From assembly GCA_015179125.1 (NCBI GenBank), contig WHVA01000097.1, forward strand, positions 186,001 to 250,000: 64,000 bases of DNA. Direction: 5' to 3'. The number at the start of each line of letters is the position of its first letter. The stretch's first letter is position 1. Shown here piece by piece: positions 32,754 to 44,029 of the stretch. The position numbers and the translations under genes are program-made. Under the pieces are notes generated by a model that made no database searches, was not told the DNA's origin, and was given only the letters and a program-made list of their open reading frames with translations. The DNA is from Gautieria morchelliformis (lineage: Eukaryota; Basidiomycota; Agaricomycetes; Gomphales; Gomphaceae).

Positions 32754-33740
32754 CTACGTCAATGCTACTACGGTGGCAGCCACATAAGCATCCTCTTTCG
32801 CTATTACTCCCTTTGCAGTGATGAACTCTATTGTCTTAAGGTAGCACTCAGTAGTCATGTCAAGGATGAGAACATTTTCGAGTTTGGCCATGGCTTCTTG
32901 CGGGCTGATGTGAGTATCGGGCTGGATGTAGTGTCGTGCGAATCCTCCCCACCACGCGTCCTTCCAAGCCTCTGCACAGGCAGTGGGTCCACAATGCCGG
33001 TCACATACCGTATAATTGTGAACAACTTTAGGTGGATTGAAGGCCACAGCAAGCCGGTGGTCCTGGATTTGCGTACGAGCCTGATCCAGTACAAAGACAT
33101 TGTGAATGCCGAGATTATGATAATCGGAAAGTGTCAGGCGGGCCTGAGTGGTGAATAGCAGTCTGTGTACTGCCGTGGCAACCCACCCAGAAATGCGGTA
33201 CTTTTGACCCATCAATAGAGTCTGCACTGCCGTCAGTCCACAGCCTTCAATTTCTGCAATAGACCAATTTCGGCCATCATCCATCATGAAGAACGTTGTC
33301 ATCTCCAGAATATGCTCAAGAGCCTGAAGCTCAAACGTGGGCCGCTCGGTGTTCCCCCAATATCTACTCAGGGTTTGATAAGACACCATTGTAATTAATT
33401 AGTCAAACGCACCTTTTTGTAGAACCATAGTAAAAGATCATTAAACTTTTCTGCTGTCACCGGAGCTTGCAGCTGAATAGGGTATTCATCCGATGCCCCC
33501 TCTATCAAGCTTGCTTGATCCACCGGCTTAGATTCTGTTGGCATAGCAAACATATCTCGCAAGATCGGTGAACTGCTCTTGAGAAGGCTGGCGTGCAGTT
33601 TGTACAATGTGCGGTCCACCTATGATTATAATTTAAAAAGTTAATTATTAAAGCTGTATATATATATTACTTACCTTGGAAATGGCTGAACCATCCTCTA
33701 TATAAAACCGGGGATGATGTTTGACAGGATTCTCAGACAT
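32754..33740 (-). CDS. BTB/POZ-domain protein carried inside the transposon
   Basis: Protein-protein interaction domain family, greatly expanded in agaricomycetes; many members are of unknown function. Exon 1 (33740-33675) encodes MSENPVKHHPRFYIEDGSAI and exon 2 (33619-33413) starts GTG GAC. The BTB core is VDRTLYKLHASLLKSSSP, LRDMFAMP and KFNDLLLWFYKK. A long third block (about 33375-32754) reads LSRYWGNTERPTFELQAL, then WSIAEIEGCGLTAVQTLLMG, and ends VVALT with TGA. It contains a C..H..C.. cluster (CDRHCGPTACAEAWKDAWW) typical of the C-terminal region in these fungal BTB proteins. The join between exons 2 and 3 is unresolved: no good acceptor keeps frame, so an indel is possible. It lies 136 bp from the left TIR, so it moves with the element. 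Confidence 0.7.
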
Positions 33741-33802
33741 AGCAAGAAGAACAGATTTTTTTCTTTGTACCGTGCGGGCACAGCTGGGGACAAACAAATA
33801 TC

Positions 33803-35927
33803 ATGCCTGGACTCCTAGCTCGCTTTCCAGATCTCCCAGAGGCTCTTGACAATATACAGTGGTCTCATGAGGTCCATGCTGCACACCAAATACTGACAGA
33901 TGGCTATCAATCGGCTCATCTACTACTACGCCGAGAAGATGGGGATGCGATGAGATTGCGTCACCATTCCCAGTGTATTACATCCAACCTAGTCCATCTT
34001 CTTGAAGCACTCGAACAAGAAAGCCTCCCAATAGATTGGATTGTCTGTTGCGCCCATGCACTTGCTGGTCTTAAAGTAGAACTCGAATCTGCAGCTGTTG
34101 GAGCTGAACAAGAGTACGTGACACACAGGCTACTTTCTCGAAGCAGCATCTCACTCATGTGGTGTATCAGTGATACAGTGCACTCTGAGAAAAAGACTTT
34201 ACGTCACTGAGGTTTATACTGGCTGCAGAGGTCGGCCTGGGAAAGATATTAATCTAGTCTGGCTGAACGAAGCTACCAAGGGAAACCTACGACTTAATAT
34301 GAAGACCCTGGCGGACCTACTTGGTATCCACCGAAACACACTGCGAAAGAAAATGAAAGAGGCAGGGGTTTATAAGTGATTCACCGATCTCACAGACCAT
34401 GACCTTGATATTCTGCTCCGACTTTTCAAGCGACATCGCCCTGAGTCAGGTCTTCAATATGTTATTGGCTTTTTGCGACACCACGGCCTCAGGATACAGA
34501 AGGAACGTGTCCGTGGTTCCTATGGGCATGTCAATCCCCTTGGTCGAGCCCTCCGACGCAACAAGAAAATCGAGCGTCGTAAGTACACTGTCCCACGGCC
34601 CAACTTCGTTTGGCACTGCGATGGACACCACAAGCTTATTCGGTGGGCCATTGTGATACACGGTTTCATAGATGGGTTCTGTCGCACCGTACGTCCTAAT
34701 TCCCATGCTTGCAGCCGGCTCTTGTGTTAATAAGATGTAGATCACGGGGCTTCGAGCAAGCACAAATAACAGGGCATCCACAGTGCAGAAGGTATTTATG
34801 GATGCTATAGAACAATATGGAGTACCATCTCCTGTTCGCGGAGATCGGGGTGGTGAGAATATACAACTTGCAGTGTGGATGATTATGCACAAGGGCCCCG
34901 GTCGGGCTTCATTCATGTGGGGTTCGTAAGTAACACACACTCTGTTTTTTATACTACCTTCTCTCATGCTCTACAGATCAACAAGGAACACAAGGATCGA
35001 ACGGTTGTGGGTTGAAGTAGGAACGCAATTCGCATGTCGATGGTGTGTGTTTTTCACTCGCTTAGAAAAATGGCACTGCCTCGACCCTTTGATTCCTTGC
35101 CATCTCTGGTTATTACACCGAGTTTTTTTGACCTTAATCAATGATGATTGCCAGGCATTTCAAGATCAATGGAATCACCATCCAATATCAGGTCATAAAA
35201 CAAAAAGCCGCAGCCCATTGGTAAGAGTATCCGGCCCTACTTAAACGGGCAGTTGGTCGCTGACTTGCTCGATCAGGATCTCCATTTCATAGGTGAAACT
35301 ACCTCAGGTACGCCAGTGGATGATTTAACTGGAGTGCATCCAGAAACCCTGGAGTGCTACTACGGTGTGGACACAGAATCTGGCGCGCACGCTCATGGCT
35401 TGTCCGGCGCTGGTCATCCGAGTGATGAAGATTCGACTGACGCATCGAGTGATGTGTCAGCCACAAGGGATCTGCGCACCATGCCAGATGAATCAGATGC
35501 AGAATCAGATGCAGAGGAATTTACCAATCTGCAAAGGCAGATTGGTGCAGACCTGCAGGCCAACATCAAGCACCAAGCTGTCAAGGTACCACATCACCAG
35601 AACCCATTTGACAGATTACCTCCCGCCGCGGAGGCGGCATTGTGGCACGTTCTCCAGGAGCTCGAGGATACTAGCTTCCAGCCAAAGAACATGGGCGTCT
35701 TACCAGAGGAATGGGATGACGGGACCTATCCTACACTTGAGGTGTTGACTGCAGGAAGAAGAGCAAAGGAGATTTCAGTTTGCCTGCCAGTGGATGTCTG
35801 GTTGCCTAGAGCGGTGGTTTGGGCACACAGCCTGCACGTGCTGAACCACGTACTGTTCGAGCTGGATGACAGAGGTATGTTTTTCTCCTATTATGCTCGA
35901 GGTGCACAGTCTCTCAGATGTGTGTAG
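33803..35927 (+). pseudogene. HTH plus DDE integrase-core transposase, broken
   Basis: DNA cut-and-paste enzyme of the element. An N-terminal helical segment (33803-34200) precedes a helix-turn-helix LADLLGIHRNTLRKKMKEAGV near 34305-34370. The catalytic core follows: first Asp in WHCDGHHKLIRW near 34612, second Asp in VRGDRGGENI near 34830, Glu in RNTRIERLW near 34985. Introns split the core (about 34688-34738 and 34929-34977). A C-terminal region (35253-35927) has HPETLECYYG, an acidic ESDAESDAEE stretch and WLPRAVVWAHSLHVLN. Breaks: TGA at 34377-34379 (one step from CGA), a frame change near 34170 and another near 35225. The DDE spacing fits an rve-like fold. Confidence 0.75.
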
Positions 35928-35999
35928 ATTCTACCTAATGCCTCTCGCTCCACTGCGCAGGCCGATCGCAGGGGATGTCTAACGTGCCCCGCATGCCCC

Positions 36000-36380
36000 C
36001 TTGGCCGTGCCCACTACCACCGCCGCCACCGCACCCTTACCTGTGCCCTTCCCCTTATCCACCCACCCTGCGCCTCCTCAGAGCCGTGCAGACACCTGCG
36101 CACAGCTGCCGCGGCCGTACTGGGAGGCAGCGTGCACCGCACATCCGCGCACCACGCCCCGCAAGCCGCCTTGGCCGCGCCCACTACCACCGCCGCCACC
36201 GCACCCTTACCCACGCCCTTCCCCTTATCCGCCCACCCTGCGCCTCCTCAGAGCCCTCTCCGCCATGCAGACACCTGCACACAGCTGCCACGGCCGTACT
36301 GGGAGGTGCAGCAGCGCGCACCCCACAACAACTCCGCGCCACACATGCCCCGCAAGCCGCCTTGACAATATGCATTCCTG
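36000..36380 (+). repeat. GC-rich tandem repeat inside the transposon, 170-190 bp units
   Basis: TTGGCCGYGCCCACTACCAC begins at 36001 and 36171, with a third partial start at 36361. Units hold CTTCCCCTTATC and GCAGACACCTGCRCACAGCTG. Confidence 0.8.
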
Positions 36381-36847
36381 CTGACGCGCACACGCGCAGT
36401 TTCAACTCGTCGTGGTGAATGGGGCACTTGCAGGTGGCCAATGCGAGCGGCGGTGGGAGGAGTGTTGACGGATGGGCTTGGACCATGCGTCAGCAACGAG
36501 GCGGGGGGCCTGAGGGCGGACTTCTGGTCTGCGCGCATGCATGGCTTTGCATGCGCACATGGGGTACGTGTGCCGTCAATGAGCGCACTACGCACATGAG
36601 GGTCGACTGATGTGTGTTAGAGCGTGTACAACGTCATGTTTATCATGTATTATAATGTGTATTAGCATGTGAACATGGTTTCTATGTACCTTGAGAGATC
36701 TAACTTATCCAAAATGCACCGGGTACAGACTAACGTGAAAATTTTCCATTTGCAGCCGGCCAAGAATCGATGACCGTGCAGCCCTGACCTTCTGGTTAAT
36801 TCCCTCCACTACCTTCCACCTCAACCCACCTAAGAGCGTGGTCCTAA

Positions 36848-38301
36848 ATGCCCCCGTGTGTCGTGTGCACGTACAAGACAGGTGGTGTGCCCTGCGACTG
36901 CCCCAAGTTCGAACTTCGACAGGACCAGGACCCGAACGAACCGTTCGTGTGCCGTGACTGCACACACATCAAAAACTGGCATGAAGCAGACAATCACATA
37001 CCAGATAGCACCACAGTTCAGGCCATCATGAAGGACTGTGATGCTGCGCTCAAGGGTGTACAGAAGAACAAGCTTGGGGAACCAAGGATATCCAAGGATG
37101 AGGCGGCGCAGGAGGCTATAACCGGCTTGAAATGAGATGTGCAGAGTGAAAAGGCCAGTAAGAAAAAAGTGAGTACTCTCACCAACATGTCAGTCCCAAT
37201 GGTGTTGATGATGCTGAAGACAATGTGAAAGCATGACATCAAAGGGTTGACTCGCATTGAGGTGCGAGGAGTTATCATGCTCCCTGATGGCATCAGTGTA
37301 AGACCTAGATAACCTGTCTAGAAGCTCACATTATGGTATAGGATGATGGTGAACTGAACAATGACGCAACACCAGATGGTGAAGTGGAGGGAAATTTGGA
37401 GAGCTGGGGCTTGGCTGTGCTAGGAGCGAAGGGGACACTCTGGTTTTGTGAAGAATGGAACAATGAACGCCTGGATGAATGGCTGCGAGAGATCCTGCCA
37501 AAGCCATTCAGTTTCCTGGACAACGAGTATGGCGTTCCTGCGGATGCTAAAAAGCGGCACTGGCGTCTGCTGGAATCCTCACGAAAGAGATTGAAGAAGC
37601 ATAGATCGGTTGCAGACGGATATGCCTTTAAGGAAGTGAAAGGAACTGCCGGTAAGGCTTGGACCAAGTACAAAATCTATATTGGTAGTTGATGCTACTG
37701 TCTCATTCCTTGCCACATGAAGCTAATGTTGCATGTTTTACAGTATCTTGTCAACCTATTTCACCAACGATCTATATGAATGAGTGGAACACAGACACAG
37801 TCTCTTCGAGTCTGTTTGACGATTCGGACAGTGATCTGATAATTCTCCACGATCAACAGGCTTGACGGCCGCTGGCTGAAAACGTTCAACAAGTGCGTAG
37901 ACACATATTTGGAGTCGTCTGGTAGCTAATGGCTCACATTAGGCAAGGCTAGCCTTGGCAACCCCTCTAAGGGAAAAAAAAAAGTGAGGACACCAGACAT
38001 TACCATGCGTTATATATATCTCACAACTGGCATGAATGACCACCGATGATTTAGATCCAACTGGTTCTATTTCTGACCATGAATCCATTAACATAGGTAT
38101 GCCATAAACTGCTAATAGGATATTTCAATAACAGCGGCACATCCAGGTGACCCGGATATATGGGTATGGGACGATGAGGATTTCCCAGAGCCGTCGTCTC
38201 TGTTGAGCGATGACAAATGGGCTAACAAACCTACCACTCGGTCCCAGACACTCAACTTCGGCCCGACCAATCCCAGCCATTCGCATGAGAAGACACACCT
38301 T
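36848..38301 (+). CDS. Cysteine-rich protein of the transposon
   Basis: The first exon has a probable zinc-binding cluster: CVVC, eight residues, CDC, then CRDCTHIKNWH (36857-36980). Later exons: TLWFCEEWNNERLDEWLRE and PKPFSFLDNEYG (37384-37690), then an acidic serine-rich tail (SSSLFDDSDSDLIILHD near 37800-37850) and a possible last exon GDPDIWVWDDEDFPEPSS ending at TGA 38299-38301. The WnnE.ldeWLR..lP..F..Ld pattern resembles proteins I associate with agaricomycete mobile elements; no function is known to me. A TGA near 37133 after ITGLK could be a mutated codon or mark an unseen intron. It lies between the transposase and the right TIR. Confidence 0.5.
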
Positions 38302-38531
38302 TGACAGTCCACCGAAGACGAAGGCAGACATATGGGAATAAGCCAGCCATTTGAATATTTTAGGGACTCTGTAGAAAATTGCCTATTTTTCTTAGATAGT
38401 CTATCCATAGACATAAACTTCAATGTTAAGAAGTTCCAATATCAATGAGTTGTGTGTTGACACAAAAGTGCGCACAGGAAGTATCTAATGTCTCTAGGAC
38501 AGCTTGATTTAAATGTGCGCGAACCGCATAG

Positions 38532-38642
38532 TAAAAGTGCGCGCGTAAAATTTCTTAGTGCGCGCAAAGTTGCAACTTTGCGCTGACTAAAAAAATTACT
38601 CAAACTTTGCGCTGAATCTTAAAAGTGCATTTTGACCGTCAT
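38532..38642 (-). repeat. Right TIR of 6.1-kb transposon
   Basis: Inverted match to 32508-32618, ending TTTTGACCGTCAT before the duplication AGTGCAGG. Confidence 0.9.
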
Positions 38643-38650
38643 AGTGCAGG

Positions 38651-38964
38651 TGTATTCCAGAATTATTATTTAGACTACATTATTTTCGGCACTTACACAT
38701 AGAATTGATCCTTCCACTCTCCCCCGTGGCGGCAGTTGTATATAGACCATCGAGGCAAAGGCGCTTTTGCACTTAAAAAAGTTCCCGGCGACAGCGTCAA
38801 AAAAAGAAAAAAAAAAAGAATAAGAACTTTTCTTGAGTTAAAATTGGTACTGAAAATTAATTTTATATTTTCGGAAAATCTGGAACGCTATAACAACTCA
38901 AATTGGAACTGATATTCAGGGCAAGTGCATTGGGCGCGTATTTTAAGTTCCGATCTTTCCTACA
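38651..38964. other. AT-rich spacer
   Basis: Contains an A-rich tract (38803-38817). No gene seen. Confidence 0.5.
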
Positions 38965-39929
38965 GTGTGGATGGATGTAGATCATCCCCTAACCGTACCA
39001 TGCATGAATCTTATTCACACTGAGCCATCATAACGCGGAATGCAAGCTTGGAAAGTCGTCACTGACTGCATCTACCAGCAGGCCAAGTACTAGTATAAGC
39101 ATTGCCGGAAACAAGATAAAACAACACGAACGTGCTTATTGTGACTTACTAATCTGATTATGTAAGTTCGACCAGTCCTAGGATCCGCCTTCGTCGAGAA
39201 GGAGGCACAATTCGCCGCCCAACTGAGTGGGTATAGCCGGCTCATGTTGACACCTGGCTATTGTCAGCTTACTCTCCTCGGCTCGGAGAATGGCCGTGAG
39301 TACCTCAACTCACGATGTCTGAGTGCCACTTGGCACTGGGGCGGAAGCACTGTTCTATTTATTCTTTTACCATGCTATTTGCTGGTCCCTGCAGACCTAT
39401 GGTATAGGTCATATGACATGAAATAATGCGGTTCAGTGACTACCTTGCAATTGTGCAGGCTTCAGCGTTCAACGTTCAACGTCCAGCACGCACCTTTGCT
39501 TCGAGGCGAATAACCCCTGGGAAATCAGGGGTGCGTAATGAATGCTCTGATCTTCAGTGCAGGATGTTGCATAGCACTGGATAGGTAAACATCTCATCTG
39601 AGGGAGAAGTTTGAACTGAAAGCACTGACATAGAGCTCAGGGCTCATGTGAGATATACCGCTGAGCAGGGAACGGACAGCGCACCGCCAAGTAAGTATCC
39701 CGTCATAGTACGGGTCCCAACTGAACAACAATCGAACGTAATGTGTGTGAATGTTTCTCTGCTTTCCTTACCAGTCTTGGGCTTGGTCTAGTTATTGTTT
39801 GACCGAGGTAGCAACTAACCTGCGTTGGCCGAGGAGGCGCAACCGAATGACACAGTGGCAGGCTATAAAGAAGCTCTTTATATGAGCCTAAGCACATTGT
39901 CTCGCCTTACTTCCAAAACCGACCTACAA

Positions 39930-41480
39930 ATGTCTTTAGACATCCGAACTTTATTTTCAGCTAGTGAGTCCGGCTTCTACTGCATGTAATAAGGAAGGAT
40001 AAACACGATGTGTAGCTTGGTCCACAAAACTCTCCACCATAGCCTCATTGACATGGGTAATCTATGACATTGGTTAGTCTTGCTTTTGATTGGATTTAGA
40101 TCTGGATGAACTCATAATACAGCGAAGTGCTCACTTTGGATGCTGAAGTTCATCAATGTTTCAAACCACAATCCTATTCTCATAGTCTCTTTAGGTAGCC
40201 TATGTTTGGAAAACTCGATGGTCATTCGGGAAAGGCCTTTTCATATATGTAGGTCTTTCGGCATCGCCTTACCAAGAGAGATTGACTGATCCAGTAATGA
40301 ATGGCTTGTTTCGGAATAGATTCGTTACTTCAGCTTGTTGACTCTCTTTGTGGATACATCTGGTAGATGTGTCACCTCCTTTCTTTCCTTTCTGGTATCA
40401 CTAACTGTTTCTCCAGTATTATACCACGGTTCGCTCACAAATAATGTTGTGATCAGTTACTTTTCATCACTATTCAGCGTAACCATTGACGCGGCGTGCA
40501 ACAGTTGTAAGTACATGTATCGCTACACCAGGCAACGATTTCTGAACGTGAGATATCTAGATGCAGATATTATATTGTTTGGATGTTGGCGTCGTAAGTT
40601 GAACTTCAATCACTATGCTAAATACTTAACGATGATTGTAGGGGATCCGCGGTTCTTTCTGGCACTGGTGGTATGTGGCTGGCAGCCTTTCGCAGTGGCA
40701 CCAGGAACTGCTAACGCTTTGACAGTCCTCCTTATCTCACGGGTGTGTTGTGTTCAAATAACTCTACAGCAGTCTCTCGATGTTGATGCTGGAAAATAAT
40801 ATATGTCAGATCCATGCTGTGTACAACTGCAACTGGAAGGTAACAGGGGCAGCAGTTTGTTGGTTGGTTTTCTCCCAGATCAACGCAATTTTGGCGTATT
40901 CCCTCGCTTTTCCTGGTGGTTGGTGGTGGTTATCTGAGTCACAGCCCTAGGTCTCACTTAGCACTGCAGGAGCCGCGTTGCCCTTTGGGTTAACTGGTTG
41001 TTACTTGGTCAAGAAGCCTCCCTATTATGCACTGGTCTGCGCTCTCATCTGTAATATGGTGCTTTGCGCTTTCATGGTGCATAGAGCATGGAGATTGTTT
41101 ATGGAGAATCGAAACCTTCCCTTGGTGAAAATAATAATCCGGGACTGGTATGCGCTGCACTAGTGTCTTTTTAGAATTGGGGCTAACCGCCCGGGTTTAA
41201 GTGCCCTTTATTTTTTGACGCAAGTAACTTCGATTTCATTTGATTTCTACTCACATTGCCAAATAGCAAGTTCTCGGCTCTATTTCTCAACACAGTGATA
41301 TGGGGCCTAGGACCACCATCATTATCCGGGGTTGCAGTTCCGTAAGTGCATTTGCCCTTCAAAGTGTATACGACACAAATCATAGTATTCCACAGCTGGA
41401 TGATGGCCGTGTCCGGTGCTCTGGGGAGCAGACTCTCTCTCCATACGCGTGAGAGATATTATAATGAGCTGATGCAGTAG
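39930..41480 (+). CDS. DUF6533-type multi-TM membrane protein, copy B
   Basis: Same gene as copy A with start MSLDIRTLFSA. The blocks FFLALVVCGWQPF, LISR|IHAVYNCNWKVTGAAVC, PFGLTGCYLVKKPPYYALV and RYYNELMQ followed by TAG (41478-41480) are kept. The K..IIIRD motif is near 41135. A TATA box lies at 39864. Differences from copy A are mostly single bases. Whether all introns still splice cannot be judged from sequence alone. Confidence 0.55.
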
Positions 41481-42079
41481 GGATGCCTCTACCTCATTCG
41501 CATAGTTACTGCTATTTCGAATGAATTCACGATCTCAGCCTACCAGATCGCATACTTCAGACACACGTACAAATGGCGTATACATTTCTAGATCCTAACG
41601 GCAGTGCCGAGAACTGTAAACAGCTGGGCCGTTCTGTAGTCAAAGTATCGGTTGTCGAGTTCGGAATGCATTAAGAGTGTGCATATCCGTACCATTGGTA
41701 CACTTATACTGGAGTTTACGAAGAAACTAAACGTTACAACGATCTTAGTAACGTACCCATCCCTGGAAGTCATTCCAAATGACCAACATTCTTCTGACTT
41801 GTCCATATATCGGGCGAATTAATCAATACAGCACCTCATGAAAACACTTGACACCTCGTGGTTTTCAAGGTATATGAACCCTAGTTATATCACTATTCAC
41901 AATTTCCTGATGATCACTCGTGGTCGTTGATTTTGCAACGTCACGGGCCTGGGGCAGCCTGGATGGATGTAGATCACTGTCCCTAACCGTACTAAGGGGG
42001 CAATCTTATTCACATTGAGCCCCCATAACATGGCGTCAGGGTAGTGAGTGGCATGGGGCAGTTCAGCATTTACACGCGG

Positions 42080-42810
42080 CGGCCGAGGAGCTGGGGCATA
42101 TGAATATCAGCCATGGGTAGTAGATGGAGTGGAGGGGAGAGGCGTAATTTTTCTTGGACGGTGACGACGAGGGAGCGTACGGAGACTATGACGATGACGC
42201 CCGTGAATACGCCGAGCGACTGGGCTTGTGGCGCCTGGGATGGCAATGGGAGTGAGCGGGGCGGAGTGGGGCGGATGGATGGCGGACTCACGTTTACGCT
42301 GAGCATGACGCCGAGGATGAGGCACGCAGGAGGGGGCCCCACAGGTCCCACTCCCTGGCGGGAGAATAAGGCATAAGAATAAACAGGTGCGGGGAGGGGG
42401 CGGGGAGGAGAACATACGCACCTGAGGGCCTCACGCGTGCTCCCTGCGCGGCGTGGATACAGAGCACCTGCTCGAGCTTGGAGTATACGGACGGGAGATC
42501 GCGAGCCTGCGTGGGAGATCAGTGGTCAATGGTCAGTGCACAGCGGGGGCAGGGGTGGGGAGACTCGCGATGGTGGCTGTGACGGGCTCGTCGAGGGTGC
42601 GACGCCAGCGTAGCTGTGGTGGGAAAGCGCGAGTGTGAGGGTGCGAGACGTACCGCGTCTCGACGCGCACGCCGCCGACGGTGCGGCCCTTGCTCTTCCC
42701 CGCGGCGCTCTTCCCCTTGCCAATCTGCGACGACGACAGGTCGTCCGGCGGGAGAACGCGAGGATGGGCTCCTCGTCGTAGTCCTCGCCATCAGCGCGAC
42801 GAAATAGGGT
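42080..42810 (-). pseudogene. YIP1-family Golgi membrane protein, truncated copy B
   Basis: As copy A but with VLYPRRAGSTREAL kept just before the first membrane segment (ACLILGVMLSVN), followed after an intron by QSLGVFTGVIVIVSVRSLVV. It ends at the same place, LLGRRV, so truncation came before the duplication. The N-terminal part GEDYDEEPILAFSRRTT is at about 42790. Confidence 0.65.
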
Positions 42811-43115
42811 CAAGGGAACGATAATCCTGTAAAGAATGTAAATGTGATGTGACGGTGCCGAGGTGATGCAGGTAATCGTGGTAAGAAGCACTCGGAGAGC
42901 CGACCCGATGTACTAAGGAGTTTTAATTCGCATGATACTTATGACAGCCTGGTAAAAAGGAAATTTTCAATGTGCAATCTGAGGGAAATGTAACTGTACA
43001 CAGCGACAGAGTACCTGGTTGAGCCTAAACAGACGGTGAGATGATTTGGTATGCAGGCACATCTGGAAAGGGGCTTTGCAAATTGCTAGACCTGAATGTA
43101 TCTGTTCAGAGATGT

Positions 43116-44029
43116 ATCAGCGGATCTATTTGCTGTATCTGGACAGGACAGGTAGGTGGATATATATGTAAATATAAGGACAATCCGTTAATAGCAACCT
43201 AACGAAAATTACGGCGAGGTCAAATTGAGTCTTCCTTTTGCCTGCTATCTATGATGAGCATGTTGAGATCTACCTGGATTTATAACAATGAAGATAGCAA
43301 CGAAGTTCAGGAGGATGTTGACAGCAAACAAGAACGGCAACGTACTTTGACCTCCTTCATGCTGGATAACGGGTTTGCATGGTACAGGCGGAATTTTCTT
43401 TTGCCAGACGTTTTCGCCTGGGTTCACGGAGAAGGGATGAGAGCAATAGGCGCAGTGAAAAAAAAATCGAAACAATGTCAAGGTGTCTTACCGACAGTGT
43501 TTTCGCCTTCGCGCATGCGAGAGCATCAGCGAATTCTAGATATAGCAATTGTAAGTGGAAAGCCATTGTTAATACAAGGCTCACTTATACTGCAATTTAA
43601 AGCAATAATACATTGCACGTGCAGTTACAAACGCAGTATGATGCGAACCCTGCTATAAACGCCGCGTCGGCATGACGCACGCCTTTGGCTAACGCATGCG
43701 TCATGCCGAGCGGCCGAGCGCCTAGTACCACGCAATTGCAAAAAAAGCCACCAAGTTGCTCGCTTTAACTGATGGAGGTTGTTCGTGTCATTGAAAGGCA
43801 GACTGAGGTGCCATTGTGTGTTTGAAAGTGATGTATATTTGACATTGCAAATGGCAGGTCAACACCAACTTCGCCTACGTATACCGTATACGACCGGAGG
43901 CAAATTGCAAAATCGATGCCCGACGAATCGGCCTACGATCACGATACACGGGGTGTTATCTCATTTGAGAGAGTTGATCTGCAGGGTTCTAGGTGAAATT
44001 ACCAACGAAGAATCGCTGAAACAGAGCTC
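43116..44029. other. Spacer between copies B and C
   Basis: A minus-strand frame (43245-43481) includes a hydrophobic stretch FLFAVNILLNFVAIFIVIN that could be one TM helix of an unknown gene. At 43668-43725 there is a strong hairpin followed by CTAG. Nothing else recognised. Confidence 0.35.
43668..43725 (+). other. Hairpin plus CTAG, possible Helitron 3' end
   Basis: CGGCATGACGCA (43668-43679) pairs perfectly with TGCGTCATGCCG (43697-43708). Thirteen nt later comes CTAG (43722-43725) and T. No matching 5' end was found. Confidence 0.35.

Larger units (their letters stand above)
32508..38642. mobile_element. 6.1-kb TIR DNA transposon with integrase-fold transposase and BTB gene
   Basis: 111-bp TIRs (32508-32618 and 38532-38642) differ at only a few positions. 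The flanks carry the 8-bp duplication AGTGCAGG (32500-32507 and 38643-38650). Three genes lie inside: a BTB protein on the minus strand, a helix-turn-helix plus DDE integrase-core transposase on the plus strand, and a cysteine-rich protein on the plus strand. Each TIR contains a perfect 22-bp palindrome. I cannot assign a named superfamily with confidence. HTH plus rve-like cores are known in IS3EU, IS481EU and Ginger elements, while 8-bp duplications are typical of hAT and KDZ elements. Confidence 0.85.
38965..43115 (+). repeat. Segmental duplication, copy B
   Basis: Direct copy of 22668-26820. Similarity begins near GGATGGATGTAGATCATCC and ends near AGACCTGAATGTATCT. Confidence 0.85.

Noticed and set aside
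32508-38642. Assigning the 6.1-kb element to KDZ or hAT because of its 8-bp duplication
   Set aside because: The visible transposase is an HTH plus integrase-core protein, not the cysteine-cluster KDZ type nor the hAT RNase H-like core with dimerisation domain.
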